Source of the DNA: CAZUVM01 sp964623885
Lineage (GTDB): Bacteria > Verrucomicrobiota > Verrucomicrobiia > Limisphaerales > UBA8199
DNA length: 64,000 nucleotides
Assembly: GCA_964623885.1 (NCBI GenBank)
Contig: CAZUVM010000227.1
Coordinates: forward strand, 65,384-129,383
Direction of reading: 5' to 3'
Part shown: positions 27,304-35,138 of the stretch, in pieces
Numbering within the stretch: the stretch's first letter is position 1
Layout of the letters: the number at the start of each line of letters is the position of its first letter
Position numbers and translations under genes: made by a program
Notes under the pieces: model-generated
Database searches by the model: none
What the model was told of the DNA's origin: nothing
Seen by the model: the letters and a program-made list of their open reading frames with translations, nothing else

Positions 27304-27702
27304 TCACATATTCGCTCCCGACAAAATCAGACGGTGTACCCCGTCGATCACTTTCATTTCGTGAAAATTGATCAACAATCCAAGCGGAACATCGAGCAGC
27401 TTCATATAGCTAAGCAGTTGGGCCTTGTGAATGGGCACGACCTTCTCCACTGCCTTCGCTTCCACCAAAACGCAACCTTCCACCAAGACATCGAACCGTA
27501 ACGGCTCCTCGCGCCTAAAGCCTTATACTCGATCCAAATCACTTTTTGGCTCGTGCAAGCGAGGCTTCGCAGTTTCAGTTCCTTCAACAAACACCATTCG
27601 TATATAGACTCAATCAAACCCGGCTCTTTGTTGATGGACCTCAATCGCCGCTGCAATGATTCTCTCAGTTAAACCCTCTGCTTTCGCAAACAACGGATGC
27701 AT
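27304..27702 (-). pseudogene. GxxExxY-family (PD-(D/E)XK-like) protein, broken by two frameshifts
   Basis: No single frame covers it, but three consecutive frames join into one GxxExxY-type protein of about 130 residues. Frame 1 from ATG at 27702 gives HPLFAKAEGLTERIIAAAIEVHQ. Frame 2 continues NKEPGLIESIYEWCLLKELKLRS to IEYKALGAR. Frame 3 gives EEPLRFDVLVEGCVLVEAKAVEKVVPIHKAQLLSYMKLL, GLLINFHEMKVIDGVHRLI and a stop at 27304. The family motif region is changed from the usual G-P-G-L-x-E-x-x-Y only at the first frameshift (EPGLIESIY). Two frameshifts (near 27630 and 27525) mean it is not functional as written. It lies between two copies of a 33-base direct repeat. Confidence 0.8.
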
Positions 27703-27775
27703 AGCTGGGATTCTTAATATAAACACGCGTCAAATCAATAAAACTAAATGTATATGACGCAACGAGTCCAATAGT

Positions 27776-27912
27776 TCTCCGTTTCCTCTGTTTGCTCCTG
27801 TTCATGCTTTTCCTAAGCCGGCGCAAGCTCAGGCGTCCGATTAACAGGAGCAAACAGAGAAAACAGAGGGGCCGACAAGTTTTCTCTGGTAACTCTGTTT
27901 GCTCTTGTTCCT
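27776..27912. repeat. Repeat cluster: direct repeat copy 2 with two inverted copies (family B)
   Basis: The second perfect copy of the 33-base repeat is at 27837-27869. An inverted imperfect copy (CCTCTGTTTGCTCCTGTT core) lies before it at about 27784-27802. Another (CTCTGTTTGCTCTTGTT) follows at about 27895-27911. AACAGGAGCAAACAGAG (27843-27859) pairs with 27895-27911 with one wobble or mismatch, so the block can form alternative hairpins. Confidence 0.75.
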
Positions 27913-27997
27913 TCTTCGTAGCATATCGATTTGTGGTATGCGTGAGCGATCGGCTTTTTGCTTGTCGAACAGCCTGTAGTACAGATTAGTGAAACCC

Positions 27998-29791
27998 ATG
28001 AAAACGCGTGCGTTGTTACGGTTGTTTCGGTTCCTTCTATTCTCATTCGCAGTGGTTGTGGCAGTGGGCGCTTCTGGCCAGGACCTCAAGAGCCTCGACC
28101 CACCCGTGCTGCTCCCGGATGGCGCAGAATTCAAAACCTGGGAAGCGCCGCTCAAGTTCACCCGCACCTGGTATGTGGACGGGTCGAATCCAAAGGCCTC
28201 GGATGAAAACCCGGGAACTGAAGCACAACCTTTTGCCACGATCAACCGGGCAGCCCAAGTGGCCGGCCCGGGTGAACGCGTACTTGTGGCCGCTGGAGTT
28301 TACCGGGAACGAATTTCCCCGGCGCAAAGCGGCACCGGACCGGACCAGATGATCAGCTACGAGGCGGCCCCGGGCGCACGAGTGGTCCTCAAAGGTTCAC
28401 GTGTCTTTCATGAACCGTGGGTGGCGGATGATTCGAGCATCTCGACACGGATTTGGCGGGCACGTCTCGAACCCGAATATTTCACCGGCTACAATCCGTT
28501 TGATACGGACAATGTCACAGCGCGGCAGTTCGCGATCATGGACTTTGCCGCCCTGATGAAAGGCCGGGCGCCGGCCAACCTGCCGCGCGGGTTGGTTTTT
28601 CAGGACGGACGTCGCTTGAACCAGGTCGGCAACCGCTCCGCTCTCAACCAAAGCCAGGGCTGCTATTGGGTCGACCGCACTAACCAGGTGCTCTACGCCA
28701 CTTTTTTTGACAATGCCCGGCCCGAGCAGGCGCTCGTCGAAATCACCACGCAGGAAACAATCTTCGCGCCGGAGAACATTGGGCTGGGATACATTCGCGT
28801 AAAAGGTTTTGTCGTCGAACAAGCCGCCGGGCCGTTTCCCTGGGAGCAGGTTGGAGCAATTTCCACCACCCGCGGACATCACTGGATCATTGAAGACAAC
28901 ACCGTGCGGCAGGTGAATGGGGTGGGAATTGATGTCGGGATCCAATTGTTTCAATGGCCGCAGCCGCCGTCGGCCGGATTCCATATCGTGCGGCGAAACC
29001 GGGTCAGCGATTGCGGGATCTGCGGCATCGCCGGGATGGGCAATGGCAGCAATTTCGGCCTGTTGATCGAGGACAATCTGCTTCAGCGCAATGCATTTCA
29101 TCCGGCGGAGCTGCTGTTTGAAACGGCGGGTATCAAGACCCACCTGAATGTTCATAATCTGATTCGGCGCAACCTGATCCTGGACACGTTGCACGGTTCG
29201 GGCATCTGGATGGATTGGGATAACCGCAATTCGCGCTGCTGCCAGAACATCGTCGTCAACGCGAACAGCGGCGCCGGGGCCATATTCGTCGAGGCCTCTT
29301 ACGTGCCGAACCTGATCGATCAGAACGTAGTCTGGGGCACGCGCGGCCCGGGCATTTACGAGCACGATAGCTGCCGCCAGATATTCGCGCACAATCTGGT
29401 CGGCCGGTGCACCAGCGCGGGCTTGAACCTGCACGGGCAAATGACGACACGGCGGATCGGAGACCACGAACCGGAGTATGGCCTCCACCAGGTCTCCAAT
29501 AACCTGCTGTTTCGGAACGGTTGGTGGAACGTGTTTGCCGGCAAGCCCTCCAAAGTAACCGGCAATGTGTCGGACGGCATGATCATCGCGTTCGACCGCG
29601 ACAAGCTGGAGCTGACGCTGTCCGCTACGAATCTGCCCGCGTGTGAACTGATGCAACTGGTCAACCGGGACTTCTTCGGAAACCCTCGGCGTGGCCCCAA
29701 CACCATAGCCGGTCCGTTTGCATTGATCGCGTCGCAACCAACCGTTATTAAACTTTGGCGGGGGCCAATGCCGGATGCAGTTAACCAGTAG
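27998..29791 (+). CDS. Exported right-handed parallel beta-helix protein
   Basis: A protein of about 597 residues with a signal peptide (RALLRLFRFLLFSFAVVVAVGASGQ). After it comes WYVDGSNPKASDENPGTEAQPFATINRAAQVAGPGERVLVAAGVYRER, the typical DUF1565-like entry into a parallel beta-helix, and later repeated helix rungs (HHWIIEDNTVRQVNGVGIDV, HIVRRNRVSDCGICGIAGMGNG, NLIRRNLILDTLHGSGIWMD, NIVVNANSGAGAIFVEASY). Such folds act as polysaccharide lyases, hydrolases or epimerases; the specific activity cannot be read from the sequence. The ATG at 27998 is preferred to a GTG at 27989. Confidence 0.87.
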   Translation: MKTRALLRLFRFLLFSFAVVVAVGASGQDLKSLDPPVLLPDGAEFKTWEAPLKFTRTWYVDGSNPKASDENPGTEAQPFATINRAAQVAGPGERVLVAAGVYRERISPAQSGTGPDQMISYEAAPGARVVLKGSRVFHEPWVADDSSISTRIWRARLEPEYFTGYNPFDTDNVTARQFAIMDFAALMKGRAPANLPRGLVFQDGRRLNQVGNRSALNQSQGCYWVDRTNQVLYATFFDNARPEQALVEITTQETIFAPENIGLGYIRVKGFVVEQAAGPFPWEQVGAISTTRGHHWIIEDNTVRQVNGVGIDVGIQLFQWPQPPSAGFHIVRRNRVSDCGICGIAGMGNGSNFGLLIEDNLLQRNAFHPAELLFETAGIKTHLNVHNLIRRNLILDTLHGSGIWMDWDNRNSRCCQNIVVNANSGAGAIFVEASYVPNLIDQNVVWGTRGPGIYEHDSCRQIFAHNLVGRCTSAGLNLHGQMTTRRIGDHEPEYGLHQVSNNLLFRNGWWNVFAGKPSKVTGNVSDGMIIAFDRDKLELTLSATNLPACELMQLVNRDFFGNPRRGPNTIAGPFALIASQPTVIKLWRGPMPDAVNQ

Positions 29792-30201
29792 CGTCTTCTA
29801 ATGCTTGATCCTTTTCCTTCTGTGGCGCGATCTGACGGGTCGGATGCCCAAAGCGTTGTGATTTAGACCGACGGGCAATAAGCGTAGCGCGGCCGTCCCG
29901 GCCGCGAGTTCGAGGGGGCGTCCCGCGCCGATTTGTGCCGGCGGGACGCCGCCACAACCCGCAGGCGGGGACGCCCGCACTTGCCCATCGTTCAAAATCA
30001 GGCCCGTGCGCAAAGTTGCAGCTTGTGTTCGCTGTCGTGACGTTTAGGATGGTCAAGCATTCTGAGACTTCGGCGCCTCTGTTGCCTTTGCGAATCTCTT
30101 AGCGAGGCTTTCATCGTGAGTGGTGACCCGCCGCAGACATAAGGCTTCGCGATAAGTGCGCGAGTTCCGTCGAATAGATGGCGTGGTGCGAGAATGAATT
30201 T
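29792..30201. other. Intergenic region between the beta-helix and radical SAM genes
   Basis: No gene is supported here; the open frames on the minus strand (for example 29781-30056) are translations of repeat DNA. The middle contains a GC-rich three-hairpin element (29888-29980). The remainder, about 30000-30200, has no feature I can name. Confidence 0.5.
29888..29980 (+). repeat. Palindromic three-hairpin repeat, family C, copy 2
   Basis: Three stems follow one another. CGCGGCCG (29888-29895) pairs with CGGCCGCG (29899-29906). GGCGTCCCGC (29917-29926) pairs with GCGGGACGCC (29941-29950) around a 14-base loop. GCGGG/CCCGC words around 29965-29978 can form a third. From 29899 on it aligns with the reverse complement of about 88-165, so the element is present twice in the window. 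Confidence 0.75.
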
Positions 30202-32160
30202 ATGCCGACCCGAAAGAAAATGCTTTTGACCAGCGTGTGCCGGCCATTGGGCCCGAAACACGGCGACGCCCCCTCGGTGGGCTACGAGCTGCTTCACCGG
30301 CAGGTGACGCGGGCCCAGGGGCTCTTCAGCCCGCGCGCGGTGCATGCTCAATTCGCTCTGGATTACATCGCGGAAAACCTCGATGCCCCGACCGTGGTGC
30401 TGCACTACCCGTCTAAAGCCGAGCTGATCCGCGAACTCAAGAAGGGTTACGATTACGTCGGCGTGTGCTTCATCATGGCGGTGATGCACAAGATGAAGGA
30501 GACGGTGGCTTTGATCCGCCAATACGCGCCGCAGAGCAAGATCGTGCTGGGCGGTTACGGGACAGTGCTAAAAGACGAGCTGCTCAAGCCTTACGCGGAC
30601 TACATCTGCCGCGAGGAAGGGGTGGCCTTCATGCGCCGGCTGCTGGGTGAACCTGAAATTGCGATGCCGTACCGGCACCCGCTGATCGTGAGCCGTCTCA
30701 AGGTGTTTGGACAGAAGGTTTCGAGCACGGGGATGGTCTTTGCCGGCCTGGGCTGCCCGAACGGTTGCGATTTTTGCTGCACCTCCCATTTTTTCGCCCG
30801 CAAACACATTAAGCTCCTGCCGGAGGGCAAAGACATCTTCGCGGTGATGGAACGCTACCTCGAACTGGATCCGGAGATGGTATTTTCGATACTGGACGAA
30901 GATTTCCTGCTCAACCGCAAGCGGGCGATGGAATTCCGCGATTGCGTGCTCAAGAGCGGGAGGACCCTTTCGATCTTTGTCTTTTCCAGCATCAAAGCCA
31001 TCAGCCAGTACACGGTCGAAGAGGTTTTGGAGATGGGGATCGACGGGTTCTGGATCGGCTACGAGGGGACGCGTTCCGGCTACGCCAAACAGCAAGGACG
31101 GACCGCGGAAGAGATCTTCACCGAATTCCGCGAACACGGCATCACGGTGCTGGCGTCGATGATTGTCGGATTTGACTACCAGACGCCGCAGGTCGTGGCG
31201 GAGGAATTGGACGGGCTGCTCCGGCTCAAGCCGGCGCTGGCGCAGTTCCTGATTTATGGCCCCGTTCCGGGCACGCCGTTTTACGAGCGCGTCATCCGGG
31301 AGAATCTGCTGCAGGAGGTTTACACGAAGGACATGGATTTGTTCTACCGCCGGGCGGACGGGTTCACGACCATGATCAAGCACCCGACGTTGGCGCCGGA
31401 GGCGATCGAGGGCCTGCAGCGGCAGTGTTTCGAAGACGATTTCCAGCGGCTGGGACCGAGCATCTTCCGGGTGCTGGAAACGCGCCTGCTCGGCTACGAG
31501 AAGCTCAGCCATTCGCCCAACCCGCAGTTGCGTCGCAAGGCCGAGCGTTTCGCGAAGGATTTGCGGGCGGCCTACCCGGTGTTTCTGGCTGGCAGGCTCC
31601 TCGGCCCGAACTTGAGAGTGCGCCGCTGGATTAGCGGCTTGGAACGGCGCCTCCACGCGGTGTTAGGCGCGCCTTCGGCCCGCGAACGCCTCAAAGCCGT
31701 CCTTGCCGTCGGGGCCGCGGTGTGGACCAGCCTGACGTTGAAACTAGATCTGTTTCAGCATCCCCGCCTCACACGCGCCGCTTACCGGCTGCCGGACAAG
31801 CGCTGGGCCGGGTTCGAACTCTGGGAAGAGTTCCGCCGCAAATCGCCGGTCCCAGAACTTTCCATTCAGGTAGATTTGCAGCCCGCCCACGAGCAGGTGT
31901 GCTTGCGGCTGGAAGGCGCCCTGTCCGCTTCCGAGGCGGCGAGCCTGGGCCAGCGCCTCCATCATTCGCTGGCGCGGACCCAAAGCCGACTGGTGCTGGA
32001 TCTCAAGCGGCTCCACTGGGACAAAGTGGACGATCTGCGCCCGCTGGGAGAGAAACTGGCGGCTTACCGTTCGCGCATCCGGCTGGTGCTGCCGCGCCTG
32101 GCGGCGGCACATCCCGAAGTGATCTTGCTGGCCGGCATGTTTAACCATTACAAAGGCTGA
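30202..32160 (+). CDS. B12-binding-domain radical SAM protein with STAS-like C-terminal domain
   Basis: A protein of about 652 residues. The N-terminal part (about 40-145) looks like the Rossmann B12-binding domain of this class (YDYVGVCFIMAVMHKMKETVALIRQYAPQSKIVLGGYG), but I see no DxHxxG, so it may not hold cobalamin base-off. The radical SAM core has the cluster motif CPNGCDFC near residue 185, then ILDEDFLLNRKRAMEF and GIDGFWIGYEG. The last 110 residues (LSIQVDLQPAHEQVCLRLEGALSASEA to LVLDLKRLHWDKVDDLRPL) resemble a STAS domain. The start may be 30178 (ATG) or 30202 (MPTRKKMLLTSVCRPLGP). The substrate is unknown and the gene stands alone. Confidence 0.82.
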   Translation: MPTRKKMLLTSVCRPLGPKHGDAPSVGYELLHRQVTRAQGLFSPRAVHAQFALDYIAENLDAPTVVLHYPSKAELIRELKKGYDYVGVCFIMAVMHKMKETVALIRQYAPQSKIVLGGYGTVLKDELLKPYADYICREEGVAFMRRLLGEPEIAMPYRHPLIVSRLKVFGQKVSSTGMVFAGLGCPNGCDFCCTSHFFARKHIKLLPEGKDIFAVMERYLELDPEMVFSILDEDFLLNRKRAMEFRDCVLKSGRTLSIFVFSSIKAISQYTVEEVLEMGIDGFWIGYEGTRSGYAKQQGRTAEEIFTEFREHGITVLASMIVGFDYQTPQVVAEELDGLLRLKPALAQFLIYGPVPGTPFYERVIRENLLQEVYTKDMDLFYRRADGFTTMIKHPTLAPEAIEGLQRQCFEDDFQRLGPSIFRVLETRLLGYEKLSHSPNPQLRRKAERFAKDLRAAYPVFLAGRLLGPNLRVRRWISGLERRLHAVLGAPSARERLKAVLAVGAAVWTSLTLKLDLFQHPRLTRAAYRLPDKRWAGFELWEEFRRKSPVPELSIQVDLQPAHEQVCLRLEGALSASEAASLGQRLHHSLARTQSRLVLDLKRLHWDKVDDLRPLGEKLAAYRSRIRLVLPRLAAAHPEVILLAGMFNHYKG

Positions 32161-32725
32161 ACGCAGAGTCCTCGTGCGTGGATTTGTCAACCTCTCAATG
32201 CCAATTGTCGAGATGTGCGCCAGTTTTTTCTGCCCCGCCCATTGGTGCGAGATCCTAAACTAAGTGGCGCGCGCCGCCTTGATGGAATACAATTTGGCTT
32301 GACTTTTTCGGCGAAAGAACGCAATCAATTAGTTCCATAAACGTCGGGAGACTGCGTTTGCCGGGAACCGACTGAATTTTGGACCGCTCTCGCGACGAAT
32401 ACCCTTGGCTCGGGGCCGCTGTTCTTCAGTGATCCGAACGCCTCCAGTTTCAACTGTCGCTTCTACCGCGCCCGGGTCCAGTGAAGGTAAAGACAATGCG
32501 GCACCAATTGGCCGCGAACTAACAATCTCGCCATCTGATCTTTGTTTGTCCGTTGCTTCGATCAACTGTAACGAATGCTCCTTGACGGAATTCAAATTCG
32601 CAGTTTGATGAGGTGATCCTGCCAGCCAGACATTCTTTCGTTTGGTGACGCCGCAGACTGAGCAATGGACGCCGACCACGCTAATACGCCGGCGAACCGT
32701 TTGTCGCGGCAACGTAGTTCCTCAA
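32161..32725. other. Intergenic region, no gene recognised
   Basis: There is a 127-codon open frame on the minus strand (32329-32712), but it has no motif, no ribosome site and an arginine/serine-rich composition like other shadow frames, and its start end runs into the neighbouring repeat. I see nothing else here. Confidence 0.45.
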
Positions 32726-32867
32726 CCCGTAGCGCAGGCCTCCGAGCCTGCTGTGTCGCAGGCTTCCTAGCCTGCAGACCTAGCGGATTCAGACGGCTTG
32801 GCAGCATTCGGGCGTTCGCCGACTCGGAGGTCGGCGATACAGCAGGCTCGGAGGCCTGCGCTACGGG
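32726..32867. repeat. Long-stem palindromic element with two inner hairpins, family D, copy 1
   Basis: Outer arms 32726-32754 and 32839-32867 are perfect 29-base inverted repeats (arm starts CCCGTAGCGCAGGCCTCCGA). Inside are hairpin 1, GCAGGCT-TCCT-AGCCTGC (32758-32775), and hairpin 2, GCCGAC-N6-GTCGGC (32818-32835). The layout is a closed stem with two inner hairpins. It sits 87 bases upstream of the GH5 start. Confidence 0.9.
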
Positions 32868-32954
32868 CACTTCCGCGGCCCGAATTCTCGATGGCTCGAG
32901 CCACCGGAAACGGGCGGCACTTGAGGAAAAGACCGGGTAGACGTACCATCGCAT

Positions 32955-34274
32955 ATGCTGACCGCCCTTAGAGCGTGTTTGAAGAGAATCTCCAAATGCT
33001 CGTGTTTGTGTCTAACCCTTTCCGCGGGCATTCCGGCGCCTTCAGCTGCCGCGGACATTCAGTACGCAGGAGTTAATCTGTCCTGCGCCGAGTTCGGCAT
33101 GACCCAATTGCCGGGGACTTTTGGTACGGATTACACGTATCCCACCAGTGGGGAGGTCGATTATTACAAGAGCAAAGGAATGAACTTCATTCGCCTGCCG
33201 TTTCGGTGGGAGCGTTTGCAGCATACCAACAGCGCGGCCCTGGACGCGACGGAACTAGGCCGCATGAATGCCTTCGTTGCCTATGCTACGGCGCATGGGG
33301 TTTACGTGCTGCTGGACCCGCACAATTTCATGCGCTACTACCCCAACCCGCGCAGTTCGTTTCAAACCGCCACGAACGGGCTGGTGGGCTCATCGGTCCC
33401 CAACTCCGACTTCTCCAATTTCTGGTACCAGGTCGCGGCGATTTATCGAACGAACAGCCACGTTTTCTTTGGCTTGAACAACGAACCGGATTCGATGCCG
33501 GAAACGCAATTGGTCGGCGCTGAAAACGCCGCGCTCGCCGCCGTTCGCGCGGCCGGCGCTACCAACCTGGTCTTTGTGCCCGGCAACCGGTACACCGGCG
33601 CATGGACGTGGTCGCAGTCCGACGGGAACGGGGCGGCGAACGCACAGGCGATGCTGGGCATCGTCGATCCCGGCAGCAATTACCTGTTCGAGGTGCACCA
33701 ATACCTGGACAGTGACGGCTCAGGCACGCACACGACGATCGTGAGCACGGACGTCGGTTGGGAGCGGCTTACCAACTTCACGGCCTGGGCCCGCAGCAAC
33801 CATTTCAAAGGGTTTCTAGGCGAATATGCGGTTCCCGGCGCGGCGATCGGCGGCACGAACATCGGCGGCCTGGCATTGACGAACATGCTGGGCTACATCC
33901 AGACCAACGCAGACGTGTGGCTGGGGTGGGCCTATTGGGGCGGCGGCCCGTGGTGGGGCAGCAGCCCGCTCTTTCCAATCGAGCCGTCGAATATCGGCCT
34001 ACCGACCCAGGCGGACCAACCGGTGATGGACATCATCAAGCAGTTCTTCCCGTTGCCGGTTCCAACACTTCAAATTGTCAACCGCAGCCAATTTCGATTC
34101 ACCGCGCCGCAGGGTTTTGTGTACCAGCCGCAAACTTCGCCTGATCTTTCCGCCGGTAGTTGGACCGCTTACGGCCCGGCTTTCGCAGGAACGGGTGGGA
34201 TTACTAATCTCAGTTTGCAGGGCGGGGCCGGTGGGAGAGCGTTTTATCGGGTGCAGGTTCAGCATGCGCCGTGA
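32955..34274 (+). CDS. Glycoside hydrolase family 5 (cellulase-like), exported
   Basis: A 439-residue secreted glycosidase. The N-terminus (LRACLKRISKCSCLCLTLSAGIPAPSAAA) is a signal peptide. The GH5 core runs from IQYAGVNLSCAEFG, through GMNFIRLPFRWERLQ and VYVLLDPHNFMRYY, to the acid/base Glu177 in FGLNNEPDSM and the nucleophile Glu290 in GFLGEYAVPG. EVHQYLDSDGSGTH is the usual substrate-site stretch. After about residue 350 there is an extra C-terminal beta-rich segment (VPTLQIVNRSQFRFTAPQGFVYQPQTSPDLSAGSW), of a kind common at verrucomicrobial protein C-termini. The substrate is a beta-linked glucan or similar. Confidence 0.92.
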   Translation: MLTALRACLKRISKCSCLCLTLSAGIPAPSAAADIQYAGVNLSCAEFGMTQLPGTFGTDYTYPTSGEVDYYKSKGMNFIRLPFRWERLQHTNSAALDATELGRMNAFVAYATAHGVYVLLDPHNFMRYYPNPRSSFQTATNGLVGSSVPNSDFSNFWYQVAAIYRTNSHVFFGLNNEPDSMPETQLVGAENAALAAVRAAGATNLVFVPGNRYTGAWTWSQSDGNGAANAQAMLGIVDPGSNYLFEVHQYLDSDGSGTHTTIVSTDVGWERLTNFTAWARSNHFKGFLGEYAVPGAAIGGTNIGGLALTNMLGYIQTNADVWLGWAYWGGGPWWGSSPLFPIEPSNIGLPTQADQPVMDIIKQFFPLPVPTLQIVNRSQFRFTAPQGFVYQPQTSPDLSAGSWTAYGPAFAGTGGITNLSLQGGAGGRAFYRVQVQHAP

Positions 34275-34339
34275 GTGGCCGCTCGCATCGCTGCCAATTA
34301 ACGGCGCCGTGAGGTAACCCGTTCTTGTTAGCAACGGGT

Positions 34340-34846
34340 TTAATTCCAGGCAATCAGCTTCAGACCGGGTGGGTCGGTCGACTGATGACGCCGCGCCGGG
34401 GCTTTGCGCAAAGCCGGGGCTGCGGAACCCATTACTGTGACCGTAGCCCCGTCGGTAAGATGGACCACTGCCATGTGCATGCCGATCGACTTGGGCGCAA
34501 ACTGGACCGTGATTACCTGCGCTTGCGGATCTTTGAGGACATAGGCACCGCCTTCGCAGATATTAAATGGCGCGGGGACATTCGCCGTGCCGGTGAGAAT
34601 TCCGGCACCCATATTGCGAATCGTGAAAGAAAGCTCTTTGATGTTTCCGACGGGCACGGAGCCAAAATCCAGGACGCGCGGAGAAATGGCGATGGCCGGC
34701 CTGTTGGGGTCGTTACTTGGAATCGTGGCGTGGTACGCGTTGGCGAGAATGATGGGCGCCTCCCGATCAGTGTCGGTCTGTCCAGTTGCGAACCAGGTCA
34801 CCGCCAATTGCAAGGCGATTAAAATACTGTATGAAGGCAATTTCAT
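34340..34846 (-). CDS. Choice-of-anchor-D (HYDIN/ASH-like) domain protein, exported
   Basis: A protein of about 168 residues when started at the ATG at 34846 (MKLPSYSILIALQLAVTWFATGQ, a clear signal peptide); the frame is open to 34876. The body has an immunoglobulin-like ASH domain: PAIAISPRVLDFGSVPVGNIKELSFTIRNMGAGILTGTANVPAPFNI and a second strand set ITVQFAPKSIGMHMAVVHLTDG.TVTVMGSA. Such domains are structural and help adhesion or surface assembly. The C-terminus (KAPARRHQSTDPPGLKLIAWN) is low in motif content. It converges on the GH5 gene. Confidence 0.78.
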   Translation of the reverse strand: MKLPSYSILIALQLAVTWFATGQTDTDREAPIILANAYHATIPSNDPNRPAIAISPRVLDFGSVPVGNIKELSFTIRNMGAGILTGTANVPAPFNICEGGAYVLKDPQAQVITVQFAPKSIGMHMAVVHLTDGATVTVMGSAAPALRKAPARRHQSTDPPGLKLIAWN

Positions 34847-35138
34847 AACCGTGCGACTCTGGGGGCATTTCACCACAGGTCACCTTCATGGTAGTTGCGG
34901 CGTGCGGGAGGACAATTCCGGCCGATACGGAGGTGAGTCCAAAGAGATACGGAGGAGACCAACGTTCCCGTGTTTGTAGATTTGTTTAAACATGCGTGTC
35001 CCTCTACAAAACCCTTGCTAATCCCAAATTTCAGCTTGTCGAATGTCGTTGGGAGAGTATGTTTTAGGTTAAATTGACGCCGGATTTTGCCCGGGCTTGG
35101 GAGGCGCGGGGCCGCCGGTCTCGAGCAGGATCGCCAGC

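Noticed and set aside
32329..32712. 127-codon open frame on the minus strand
   Set aside because: No recognisable family, arginine/serine-rich translation, no ribosome site, and it abuts a palindromic repeat. I cannot exclude a young or decayed gene.
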